Under the pieces are notes generated by a model. That model searched no databases. It was given only the letters and a program-made list of their open reading frames with translations, and was not told the DNA's origin. From the NCBI GenBank assembly GCA_029561455.1, contig JAKQIY010000009.1, forward strand, positions 1 through 64,000: a DNA stretch of 64,000 nt. The letters are read 5' to 3'. The stretch is from a bacterium (lineage in GTDB: Bacteria; Zhuqueibacterota; Zhuqueibacteria; Residuimicrobiales; Krinioviventaceae). How positions within the stretch are numbered: the stretch's first letter is position 1; the number at the start of each line of letters is the position of its first letter. A program made the translations under genes and the position numbers. This document shows positions 16,941 to 25,251 of this stretch, piece after piece.

Positions 16941-19900
16941 TTATTCATTTAAATAGTACTGCGCCCAGATATTACTGGGGTCTAGTTTTAGCGCTTGAGC
17001 AAATTCCTCTTTGGCTTCCTTTACTTTTTGCACTGCAAGCAACGCCAGGCCTTTCTGGTATAACCGGTTTGCCTGGTAAATATTGCCTCTGCTTCCGGCT
17101 TCAAATGATCTGAAAAAATCACCTTCACCACTGCGGTTCGCCAATTCCGACAAGGCATTGAACTGTTCTTCGGCCTTGTCTTTTTGCGCCAGTTTCAGGT
17201 AGGCAAGACCTTTGTAATAAAAGTATTCCGATCTTTCTGCGTTAACTTCTGTGGCTTTTGTAAAGTCGATTGTCGCCGCTTTATCATCCCCACCTTTGGT
17301 GTGATATAAGCCTAACAGATAGTACATTTGCGCCTTGCGCTGTTGGGCCCTTCCCAATGGGTAATCGAGCGCTTTAATGAGCAACTTGATAGCATTATGT
17401 GTTTGTCCTGCTTTAAACTCGGCAAGCGATTTCAGGGTATAGGCATTCAAATAAATGTCCCGGAGTTGCGTAGCGCCCTCGCTTTCCACCAGGTTAGCGG
17501 TGGCAAGAATATCTATGACCTCGTCATATCTCCCCAGATTATTGAGCAAAGCCAACTCTTGAATATAGGTTTCACTGCGTTGTTGACTGTTATGACGATT
17601 GTTCCTGAATATTTTATCATACCTTTCTTGCGGCGTCACGCCGGAGCTTTGACAGACCAGGTCAAATTCATACATCAGCCGGGAATCATCCTGGCAATTG
17701 GCAAAAGCTTTTTCATAATATTCTAAAGCTTTGGGCAGGTCATGTTGATTGTGCAGGGCGGCCCATCCCAAATTGCGTTGGACAATATAAAAACTATTGT
17801 TCAGGGAATGGGATTTTTCCCATAATGTAATTGCTTTTTCAGGCTGGGGTTCAAAATACAAATTGCCCAGGTAATAATAAGCCATTGCGTCATCCGGGAA
17901 GCATTTAATTGCTTCCTCGAGCGCCGAAACTTCTTCATCCCGCGAGGGGAAGCAATAGAGCGACGGGTCTTTTTGCGCTTTTATAAAATATTGCCTGGCT
18001 TTATCCGTATTGCCCAGTTTTGTATAATAGTAACCCAGGGAATAATGCAGCATCGGGTAATTTATGCCCATATTATCGGCCCGCAGTAAAATATCCACCG
18101 CTTCTTGATAAAATCCGCAATTGGCATAAAAAGTAGCAAATTCAAGATAGGATTGCACTTTGCCCTGCATCATGCGCTGTAATTCCTGCAAATAACTGTT
18201 TGCTTTCTTGTCGTCTTTTTTTTGTTTAGCAATCAGATATAATTCATTCAGGGCCTGGTAACTGAGGGGATCATCATCCAGAATTTTTGCCGCCAGGCTT
18301 GTCACTTCTTCGGTCATGCCCAGTTTTCTCAACAGAACGGTTTTGAGGCTCAACAGCATCTGGTTATTGATATTGGTCGATAATGCGCGATTGGTATGAT
18401 CCAATGCGGTTACATAATCGCCTTTTTCGCAATCCATTTCCGCCAACTGGTGGTAAGCGGGGGTGTGCCAGCCGGCGTTCCAGGTGGCATCGTACAAATT
18501 ATCGTAAGCCGCTTTGGTTTTTCCAAGCCTTCTTTGGACCAGGCCGAGGTAATACAAGGCATCGCTGTCCTTTGGCCGGGTATACATCATGGTGATCCGG
18601 TCGACAGCGGTTTGCAAGTATTTTTCGGCGTCTTGCCATAGTTTTCGTTTACTATACAGAATACCCATTTGTGTGTTGACGCGATAATCGCCCGGATCGC
18701 GTTGCAGCGCTTCATTAAAGTAGGCATAGGGATCGGAAAAGGCATTATGGAACTGGCATATTCGCAGGCCGATCAGGTATAATTCTTCGTTCGTTTTTAC
18801 ATCCTTTGGCTGTGGGGGTGTTTTTAACGGCTCCGGCATGGGTTTGCCCAGCGGGTCCTGGGGCTGATAACTGAGGATGATATTCCCTTCCGAATCGTAC
18901 AAGGCAATCTTGACATCTTTTTCATTGATATTTTTATCCAGTTTAATGGTATGACTATACGGTTGGGCCGGACTAGTATCAACCTTTTGGCGCATTTTTT
19001 CTTTGCCGTCAAGTGTCAAAACCACTTGGGCGTTTTTAAACAACCGGGTGGTGTTGATATTAATTGTTGTTTCCCCGTTTGCTTTTATTTTCATATTTAG
19101 CGCCGCATCGGTATTGGCCGCTTTCAGGCCGCCCAGTAATCGAATAGGATACCAGGTCATGGTGACGTCTTTGCTTTCATCGGGCTGCAACCAACTATAA
19201 TCCGGCTGGTTATCCGTAAAAGCGCCGGCCATCAGTTCAATATAACGGCCGTCATTATCGGTGAGGCCATTGTTGATCATTTCCCCGGCGGGATTATTGC
19301 CGTCCGCCCAATATTTCATACCGGGACAAGTATAGTGGTTGCCGATCCAGGCGGTGCCGGCCTGTTTGGCATGGTCATAACCGCCAAAAAAGTCTTCCTG
19401 CGGATCCCATGAAAAGAACGATGACGGCACGCCGGTATTCTTCCATAAACTCAAATCCAGCCCCTGGAAATCGTAATTCATATAGCGCCGGTCGGCAATC
19501 GGCCAGGTATTCATCTCTGTTTTATGATGCCCGGTGATATATTCCACAGAGGGCGGAAAAATAACCTGGTAGTTGGTATCGGCATGAACGGAGGGATTGG
19601 CCCAGAACAGGAATGAATCGACAAACGGCGTGGGATTGCTGGGCCGGATTGTCATTTTAATAAGAGATGAATTTGGGAAAATAGTATAACCAATCAAAGC
19701 GCGCAGTCGATGCAGGTACTCCGTAACCGACAACCAAACCGTTACACTGCCGTCGTTATTTTTTTCTATAACATAATCCACCGGTTCAACTGTGGTTGCG
19801 CCGTGGTGATGCGGATACCCCCAGGCCAGGCTGCCGGATATCCAGTAACCGAGCATACCGATGAGCGTGGGTTTGATGACATGCTGGCGATAAAAAAAGT

Positions 19901-20252
19901 TATAGCCGTTGGTTTTATCAATACCTTCAAATATTCTGCCGCCCATACCCGGCATGATACCGATCTTGATGTAATCGTTTTCAAGAGTGATCATATTGTA
20001 CTTTTTGTCTTGCTTGTTGCGGGTCAGGTTATCATTGTACGGGTAGGGATAGATATGCCTCTGCACGCCCTGGTGCGATCTCCCTTCGTAAAAGCGCGGC
20101 ATAGGATTTGGCGGATCGGCAATATAGGTGGGCAGGGTGAGGGAATCTTCAGTTACCGTTACCTGGGCCGGGAGTGTACCGGTTAAGCATAATAACAGAA
20201 TAATGATTCCACATAGAATCATCCCAGTAAAAATTTTTTGGCCGTTTTTCAT
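16941..20252 (-). CDS. DUF5107 domain protein with a long TPR array
   Basis: 1103 residues. A hydrophobic signal or anchor (residues 10-29, LPAQ at the likely cleavage site) is followed by DUF5107, a galactose-mutarotase-like beta-sandwich (about 45-345, with MPGMGGRIFEGIDKTNGYNFFYR and GYPHHHGATTVEPVDY). A linker beta domain (about 365-455) leads into a TPR superhelix from about 480 to the end, with canonical units such as AMAYYYLGNLYFEPQPEKA and ALEYYEKAFANCQDD. In other bacteria DUF5107-TPR proteins accompany carbohydrate metabolism, so it may bind a sugar ligand at the envelope; the substrate is unknown. AGGA lies before the start ATG. It stands alone, flanked on both sides by repeat elements. 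Confidence 0.88.
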   Translation of the reverse strand: MKNGQKIFTGMILCGIIILLLCLTGTLPAQVTVTEDSLTLPTYIADPPNPMPRFYEGRSHQGVQRHIYPYPYNDNLTRNKQDKKYNMITLENDYIKIGIMPGMGGRIFEGIDKTNGYNFFYRQHVIKPTLIGMLGYWISGSLAWGYPHHHGATTVEPVDYVIEKNNDGSVTVWLSVTEYLHRLRALIGYTIFPNSSLIKMTIRPSNPTPFVDSFLFWANPSVHADTNYQVIFPPSVEYITGHHKTEMNTWPIADRRYMNYDFQGLDLSLWKNTGVPSSFFSWDPQEDFFGGYDHAKQAGTAWIGNHYTCPGMKYWADGNNPAGEMINNGLTDNDGRYIELMAGAFTDNQPDYSWLQPDESKDVTMTWYPIRLLGGLKAANTDAALNMKIKANGETTININTTRLFKNAQVVLTLDGKEKMRQKVDTSPAQPYSHTIKLDKNINEKDVKIALYDSEGNIILSYQPQDPLGKPMPEPLKTPPQPKDVKTNEELYLIGLRICQFHNAFSDPYAYFNEALQRDPGDYRVNTQMGILYSKRKLWQDAEKYLQTAVDRITMMYTRPKDSDALYYLGLVQRRLGKTKAAYDNLYDATWNAGWHTPAYHQLAEMDCEKGDYVTALDHTNRALSTNINNQMLLSLKTVLLRKLGMTEEVTSLAAKILDDDPLSYQALNELYLIAKQKKDDKKANSYLQELQRMMQGKVQSYLEFATFYANCGFYQEAVDILLRADNMGINYPMLHYSLGYYYTKLGNTDKARQYFIKAQKDPSLYCFPSRDEEVSALEEAIKCFPDDAMAYYYLGNLYFEPQPEKAITLWEKSHSLNNSFYIVQRNLGWAALHNQHDLPKALEYYEKAFANCQDDSRLMYEFDLVCQSSGVTPQERYDKIFRNNRHNSQQRSETYIQELALLNNLGRYDEVIDILATANLVESEGATQLRDIYLNAYTLKSLAEFKAGQTHNAIKLLIKALDYPLGRAQQRKAQMYYLLGLYHTKGGDDKAATIDFTKATEVNAERSEYFYYKGLAYLKLAQKDKAEEQFNALSELANRSGEGDFFRSFEAGSRGNIYQANRLYQKGLALLAVQKVKEAKEEFAQALKLDPSNIWAQYYLNE

Positions 20253-20392
20253 GGATTTAATCCTTATATATTTTATTCGGTTTTATCTTGCCGATTTCTA
20301 TGTTGGTATTTACTTAATTTCGCAAAAAAATGCAAGAGGTATTTTTTAACACATGTGCTACGCACCTTAATTTTTGCAGGCCATTATAACAA

Positions 20393-20611
20393 GATCGCAC
20401 CGGGTTTTCTAACCCGGTGCGCAGGATGGCTATGGGTTTCTAACCCATTTTTTTGAGGTGTAGGATGGGGTCTTACCCCATCAAAAAATAAATACAACCT
20501 AAATGATGGGGCAGAGGCCCCATCCTACCCATTGTCCGCACCGGGCATCCGTCCGATGTGGATGGTTGGGCAGGATATTATCCTGCAAATTGCTGTACGT
20601 ACCGGGCGATC
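20393..20611. repeat. nested palindromic repeat, divergent copy E
   Basis: Ends GATCGCACCGGG ... ACCGGGCGATC as in copies A-D. The interior holds other small hairpins: ACCGGGTTTTCTAACCCGGT, GATGGGGTCTTACCCCATC, and a TAGGATGGGG / CCCCATCCTA pair (20461-20526). Part of an 818-bp gene-free stretch (20253-21070) that is almost entirely repeat. Confidence 0.65.
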
Positions 20612-20681
20612 TGAATAATCCATCGGGATGGGAAACAGGTGAGGAAAATTAACTAGTTTAAAATATTTGTCAATTAATTGA

Positions 20682-20890
20682 ATTTTTCGTAGGGGCGAAG
20701 CATTCTAACACACTGATCTTAAAAATGTGAACAAAACCTGCCATGAATGCTTCGCCCTTTTAGAGATTGAACCAAAAACAATGTAACGCCCTGGCCGGAA
20801 CATGAAAAATTTAAAAGGGCGATGCATTCTTGCAAAGAAACAATTGTAATTTCAGAACATCTGGAACGAATGCATCGCCCCTACGAAAAT
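20682..20890. repeat. 209-bp MITE-like element with ~23-bp terminal inverted repeats
   Basis: The left end (20682-20705, containing CGTAGGGGCGAAGCATTC) is mirrored at the right end (20868-20890, GAATGCATCGCCCCTACG). Internally a second pair (GAATGCTTCGCCCTTTT at 20744 and AAAAGGGCGATGCATTC at 20813) makes each half a hairpin. No coding capacity. Confidence 0.75.
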
Positions 20891-20908
20891 CTGACATGTT
20901 TGGGAGGT

Positions 20909-21026
20909 GCGCCGGACATTCGTCCGGTGCGGAGGATAGGGAAGAATATTTATTCGGCAATCTGGAAGGTTTACCGGGATTAAAACCCGGTGTGTCCTTC
21001 ACCCGGCACGGATGTACCGGGCGATC
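20909..21026. repeat. nested palindromic repeat, short copy F
   Basis: Begins GCGCCGGACATTCGTCCGGT and ends ACCGGGCGATC, with a TTACCGGGATTAAAACCCGG hairpin inside. It sits just beyond the 3' end of nrdA, followed by another small hairpin (ACACCCGCGAGGGGTGT, about 21046-21062) that may help terminate nrdBA. Confidence 0.65.
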
Positions 21027-21070
21027 ATTTTTTTTTGTAAAAGGACACCCGCGAGGGGTGTCCCTACGGG

Positions 21071-23497
21071 TCATTCACAACTCGGGCAAATTTTCGCCAG
21101 CAGCGGGTCGGTGGGACAGCTATCCATATTGCCGCTCAGTACTTTATCCACCACCGCATCGCCGAACTGTTGTCGCGCCTGCGCTTCTAGTGCTTGTACA
21201 TCATTTTCTATCGCAACTGTTTCCACAACGCTACCGGTTTCCGGTTCCGCTGCGGCGCTCACCGGTGAACGACTGCCGAATCCCCGCCGCGCGCCGCGTT
21301 TGTTTACCTGGGTGGTGTATTTCTCGCCCTTAACCGTCTTGTCGATAAAACAGTAATAGGTGGATTTGAGGCCCTGATTCCAGGCGTACAGGTAAATATC
21401 CTCCATCTTGTCCCGCAAATCCTCGTCGATATAAATGGATTTCGAAACCGCCTGGTCAACCGAGCGTTGGAAAGCCGCAGCAATATCAACTTGTCGCGCC
21501 GGGGCAATTTCGTAGGCGCTTTTGTACAGTTCCCGGTCGATAACGCCTTCCAGTTCCGCAATGTGCTGCACCGAGCCGTTCCAGGTTTTGATGGTCTCGT
21601 ACATCTCGTCGCTCCACTGATCCGCAGCTTCCAGTTGCGCCATCAGCTTTTTGTTCACCACGATAAACTTGCCGGACAGCGTATCGCGCGCGTAAATATT
21701 GCTGAAATAGCTGTCGATTGTTGAAGTTGTGCCGGCAATGATAGAGATAGAAGCGGTCGGCGCAATAGCCAGCAGCACGGCGTTGCGGCGCGGTTTGTAT
21801 GGATACGGCTTGCCTTGTTGTTGCATTTCCAGGTAATGCGGGAATGCACCGCGTTCCTTCGCCATTTGTGCGGATTTACTATAAGCGGTATTTTTCATAA
21901 ATTCACCGATTTGTCCTGCCAGCGTTACAGCCCGGTCGGAATCGTAACTGATGCCCAAATCCAGCAGCGCTTCGGCAAAACCCATCACGCCCAGTCCCAT
22001 TGGCCGCAAATCCATCGTATTCTTTTTCGATTCTTCCGAAGGATAGAAATTCCTGTCCATAATATTATCCAGCGCTTTCACGGCGGTGGCAATGGTATCG
22101 TGCAATTTTTCCCAATCCAGGTCGGTCTTGCCGGCATTCACATGTTTGGCCAAATTAATCGAGGCCAGGGTGCACACCGCTGTGGATTGCGATGAATTGG
22201 GAATGGATATTTCCGTACACAGGTTGGAACTGTTGATTACACTGTAAGCGGGACACGGATTCTGCCGGTTATGCGCATCCTTGAAGGTGAGCCAGGGATG
22301 GCCGGTCTTGGCCAGCTTGAACAGGTACTTTTTATAGAACTCGCGACCGTCCATTTTCTTCCACAGCCGCAGCTTGCCGGCTTCGGCTTGTTTGATGTAC
22401 TCTTTGTACAATTTAGTAAACGCCTCGCCGTGCGCTTCCACCAGTCCGGAACATTCGGCGGGATCGAAAAAGTACAGCATTTCGCCTTTGTCGATGCGGC
22501 GCATCATTTCATCCGGCATCCACAGCGCCGTGTTCAGCGAGGGCGTGCGCAAATAGGCGTTGCCGGTGGTTTCTTTCAAATCCAGGAACGCTTCAATATC
22601 GACATGCCAGGGCTGGATATACACCACCTGCGAACTGCGCCGCCGCCCGCCCTGCTGAATGGCGTTTACCGTGCTGTCAAATATTTTGATAAAGGGGATG
22701 ATACCCGAAGACTTGGCGTTCAGCGAATGGATGCGCGAACCGGTTGCGCGAATCCGGGTGACGTCCGTTCCGACGCCGCCGGCGTATTTGGCCAGCAGCG
22801 AGGTTTCCCGCACTTTATCCATTATAGAAAGCAGGTCGTCTTCCACCACGTTAATATAGCAGCTGCTGTATTGACTGGTGGTGGTGCCGGAATTGTACAG
22901 CGTCGGGGTAGAGTGGAGGTATTCCAAAGCGGACAGTTTGTGATAGATTTTAACAGCCTGGGTTTCGTCATCGGCAATGCCCATCGCCACGCGCATAAAG
23001 AACCACTGTGGTTTTTCAATCAGTTCAAAATTACGGTCGCGGCAAAAATAGCGGTCTTGCAGTACCGAGAGGCCGAAATAATCCAGCGTGTCGTTGCGGC
23101 TCTCATCCACGGCTTTTTCCAATACCATCAGATCAAAATTGAGTAATTCTTTTTTGAGGATTTTTTCCTGCACGCCGAAATGGATGAATTCGGCAAAGCT
23201 TTTAAAACGCAAATCCAGTTTGCGGGTGATGATCTTTAACAATTGCCGGGCGGCGAGCCGGTCATAAATAGTATTGCGCGGAATGAGTTGTTCGATGGCC
23301 TTCAGCACCAGGTAATCCAGTTCTTCGGTGGTCACCCGCTCCGGCACCTTTAAATCCACCTCTTTCATGATCCGGTAGACCAGGTCGTAATCGTCTTTAA
23401 CATCCAATCCTTCCAGCAGCCAAAACACGGCGTTAACGATTTTACGGGTTTGAAATTTTTCTTCCGCGCCGTCTCTTTTCACAACAATTCTATTCAT
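21071..23497 (-). CDS. nrdA: class I ribonucleotide reductase catalytic subunit (NrdA/R1)
   Basis: 808 residues. An N-terminal ATP-cone (MNRIVVKRDGAEEKFQTRKI, residues 1-~90) gives allosteric activity control. The ten-stranded barrel carries the redox Cys of YSSCYINVV, the finger-loop motif SSNLCTEIS with the thiyl-radical Cys, and the second redox Cys in TAVCTLASINL. The C-terminus ends ICPSCE, the CxxC that is re-reduced by thioredoxin or glutaredoxin. It converts ribonucleoside diphosphates to deoxy forms using a radical supplied by NrdB, encoded 17 bases upstream in the same operon. GGGAG precedes the ATG. Long open frames on the opposite strand are artefacts of its GC-rich codon use. Confidence 0.96.
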   Translation of the reverse strand: MNRIVVKRDGAEEKFQTRKIVNAVFWLLEGLDVKDDYDLVYRIMKEVDLKVPERVTTEELDYLVLKAIEQLIPRNTIYDRLAARQLLKIITRKLDLRFKSFAEFIHFGVQEKILKKELLNFDLMVLEKAVDESRNDTLDYFGLSVLQDRYFCRDRNFELIEKPQWFFMRVAMGIADDETQAVKIYHKLSALEYLHSTPTLYNSGTTTSQYSSCYINVVEDDLLSIMDKVRETSLLAKYAGGVGTDVTRIRATGSRIHSLNAKSSGIIPFIKIFDSTVNAIQQGGRRRSSQVVYIQPWHVDIEAFLDLKETTGNAYLRTPSLNTALWMPDEMMRRIDKGEMLYFFDPAECSGLVEAHGEAFTKLYKEYIKQAEAGKLRLWKKMDGREFYKKYLFKLAKTGHPWLTFKDAHNRQNPCPAYSVINSSNLCTEISIPNSSQSTAVCTLASINLAKHVNAGKTDLDWEKLHDTIATAVKALDNIMDRNFYPSEESKKNTMDLRPMGLGVMGFAEALLDLGISYDSDRAVTLAGQIGEFMKNTAYSKSAQMAKERGAFPHYLEMQQQGKPYPYKPRRNAVLLAIAPTASISIIAGTTSTIDSYFSNIYARDTLSGKFIVVNKKLMAQLEAADQWSDEMYETIKTWNGSVQHIAELEGVIDRELYKSAYEIAPARQVDIAAAFQRSVDQAVSKSIYIDEDLRDKMEDIYLYAWNQGLKSTYYCFIDKTVKGEKYTTQVNKRGARRGFGSRSPVSAAAEPETGSVVETVAIENDVQALEAQARQQFGDAVVDKVLSGNMDSCPTDPLLAKICPSCE

Positions 23498-23514
23498 ATT
23501 AATTCTCCCGGTCT

Positions 23515-24504
23515 CTAGTAATTGGTATATTCGGTGGAGGAAACTTCAAAAAAGTTGGTCAGTTTTTTAAAGTCCTCTTTTTGCAGGAATTTAAGTGGAT
23601 TCTCATCAACATGAAAAGCCGGTTCAAAGCCGAGTTCTTCCATGCGGCGATCGGTGATGTATTGCAGGTAACGCTTTAATTCCCGGAAGGTAAGACCATA
23701 GATGGTTTTGCCGCCGAACATGCGTTCCAGGTATTCGAATTCCAGACTGGCGCTGTCAATAATGACCGTCTGAATCTCTTGCACAAACTCTTCATCCTGC
23801 ACGATTTCCGGGGTTTCGTCCAGCAGAATCAGGATCGCCTCGATGCCGTTTTGCAGGTGCAGACTTTCGTCGATCAATACCAGTTCCACGCCTGAGACCA
23901 CATTCTTCATTTTACCGGTGTCTTTCATGGCAAAGAAATGCGCAAAGGTGGAGTAAAAGAAAATCCCTTCCATGACTATGTTGTTCAGCAAAATGCTTTT
24001 CAAGATGAGCTTGCGTCCGGCCACTGTATAGGGATCGCCCTTGCCGTAGGTCAGCTTGTCCACTTCACGGATGATGATATCCTGTTTTTTGTACAACAGG
24101 GGATCGGTCTGGGTGATCCGGTACAGCTTGTCCCGATCCATGGCAAAGGACTGCATGATGCTTTCGAAAAAATCACTGTGAATATTTTCCACAAACATTT
24201 GCGTAGTAAAGGACATTTTTGCATACGGATCGATCAGCAGGGGAAAGAACCCGTTCACCAGCACATTGCCGACCAGCAGTTCCGAGGAGGAAAAATAGCC
24301 GACCGCCATATCGAACACTTCTTTTTCCACCGGGGTGAGCGCCTTGTAATCCAGCACATCCTGCTGAATATTCAGTTCTTCAGGGAACCAGATGGCTTTT
24401 TTCTGCTTGATGTACAATTCTTTAAATATCGGGTAACGGGGATTATCGCTGATGATGATATTATCGCGAACCGAGGTTTTACCTATAAGACCGGATTGCT
24501 GCAT
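23515..24504 (-). CDS. nrdB: class Ic-type ribonucleotide reductase radical subunit (NrdB/R2c)
   Basis: 329 residues, ferritin-like R2 fold. The metal ligands can be assigned by motif and spacing: Glu75, Glu106 and His109 (in FVENIHSDFF), Glu179 (VMEGIFFY), Glu213 and His216 (IDESLH). The residue at the tyrosyl-radical position (four after His109) is Phe113, not Tyr, and the first ligand is Glu rather than Asp. Both are hallmarks of Chlamydia-type class Ic R2 with a Mn(IV)/Fe(III) cofactor instead of a tyrosyl radical. Spacings agree with the Chlamydia trachomatis ligands (89/120/123/127/193/227/230) at a constant offset of 14. The C-terminal Tyr needed for radical transfer is present (EYTNY). 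First gene of nrdBA, with AGGAG 8 bases before the ATG. Confidence 0.93.
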   Translation of the reverse strand: MQQSGLIGKTSVRDNIIISDNPRYPIFKELYIKQKKAIWFPEELNIQQDVLDYKALTPVEKEVFDMAVGYFSSSELLVGNVLVNGFFPLLIDPYAKMSFTTQMFVENIHSDFFESIMQSFAMDRDKLYRITQTDPLLYKKQDIIIREVDKLTYGKGDPYTVAGRKLILKSILLNNIVMEGIFFYSTFAHFFAMKDTGKMKNVVSGVELVLIDESLHLQNGIEAILILLDETPEIVQDEEFVQEIQTVIIDSASLEFEYLERMFGGKTIYGLTFRELKRYLQYITDRRMEELGFEPAFHVDENPLKFLQKEDFKKLTNFFEVSSTEYTNY

Positions 24505-24758
24505 AATTATTACTCCTTGTTTACCGGATTGATTTATTTAACTTTTTCCTGGTGAAAGTCGGATTTTTTAAATTATACGGGACTGGCACGCCAGTTGTGT
24601 ACAATAGTTTGGTAACGTGGTTTAACCACAGGTTTAGTATATATATTCCCATATATTGATTGTTTTATAATGTAATGATCTAAATATTGTATTTTACGGC
24701 AAACAAGCAAAAAAAAGAGACCGAAAAAGTGGGTCAAAACACAAATAATCACCAATTC
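24505..24758. other. non-coding region upstream of nrdBA
   Basis: AT-rich divergent intergenic DNA between nrdB and the sigma-like gene. I searched for an NrdR-type box (ACA-N10-TGT with AT core) before nrdB and did not find a convincing one. A small ACTGGC-AC-GCCAGT palindrome lies near 24583-24596. No credible gene. Confidence 0.5.
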
Positions 24759-24772
24759 TTGATCTGCATCAA
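24759..24772 (+). promoter_or_regulatory. perfect FNR/Dnr-type box TTGAT-N4-ATCAA
   Basis: TTGATCTGCATCAA matches the FNR consensus exactly (and extends to CTTGAT...ATCAAG). Its centre is about 66 bases before the ATG of the sigma-region-2 gene. A weak TAAATT -10-like element near 24794-24799 would put the box at about -41, the position used for class II activation by FNR/CRP proteins. It could alternatively serve nrdBA, but the distance (about 255 bases) makes that less likely. Confidence 0.6.
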
Positions 24773-24831
24773 GGACTAGAATGCGGTATTTACTAAATTA
24801 AGGCAGGGATGAACAGGAAGGAGGCACAGGT

Positions 24832-25131
24832 ATGTCTGAGAATGAGGATACGCTGGTTAAAACCAAATCCGGCGATAATGATCAGTCATTAGATATATTA
24901 AAAATATTGCTTGATCCGACCAAACGGGTGCGATTTGAGCAGGATGTGATGCAGAATCTGGATATATTATATACGGAAGCAATATGTTTAACCCATGATA
25001 CCGTCGATGCGGAAGCGCTGGTACAAAAAACTTTACTGGTAGCGTTTTCCCGTTATGAATATTATAAAAATGATATTCCGGTTGATGAATGGTTATTAAT
25101 GATCATGGAAAGAACCTTTCGGGCAAACTAA
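24832..25131 (+). CDS. orphan sigma-70 region 2-like protein, 99 aa (truncated ECF sigma)
   Basis: The first ~30 residues are hydrophilic. Residues ~33-99 follow the ECF sigma region 2 pattern: RFEQDVMQNLDILYTEAICL, then DTVDAEALVQKTLLVAFSRY (where ECF sigmas read DAEDLVQETFLKAF) and WLLMIMERTFRAN. The protein stops exactly at the end of region 2, so the -10-binding module is present but the -35-binding region 4 is absent, and no region 4 is found in the following 60 bases before a terminator. GGAGG 8 bases before the ATG shows it is meant to be translated. It could be a decayed ECF sigma or a stand-alone regulator that competes for core RNA polymerase. A perfect FNR-type box precedes it. Confidence 0.7.
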   Translation: MSENEDTLVKTKSGDNDQSLDILKILLDPTKRVRFEQDVMQNLDILYTEAICLTHDTVDAEALVQKTLLVAFSRYEYYKNDIPVDEWLLMIMERTFRAN

Positions 25132-25188
25132 ACCTGAGCATCTGGTTTGGGCCTTTAAAGTACCTGGTTAATAACCTGAATTATATTA

Positions 25189-25221
25189 CAAAAAAAAGGC
25201 GGCTGAAAAGCCGCCTTTTTT
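25189..25221. terminator. bidirectional rho-independent terminator
   Basis: A 9-bp stem AAGGCGGCT-GAAA-AGCCGCCTT (25196-25217) with a GAAA tetraloop, a T-run on the right and an A-run on the left, between the convergent sigma-like and kelch genes. Confidence 0.92.
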
Positions 25222-25251
25222 ATTCGTACCTGTTCCTCTTGTACAACACCA

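Noticed and set aside
16152-16948. Several ~60-codon frames with near-identical translations (…PRSVATRNLLYLTYCKSK…)
   Set aside because: They are translations of repeat copies B, C and D; the similarity reflects DNA repeats, not a protein family.
22271-23146. A 291-codon open frame antisense to nrdA
   Set aside because: It lies entirely within a clear NrdA coding sequence, has His/Arg/Gly-biased composition from GC-rich codon use, no ribosome site and no recognisable domain.
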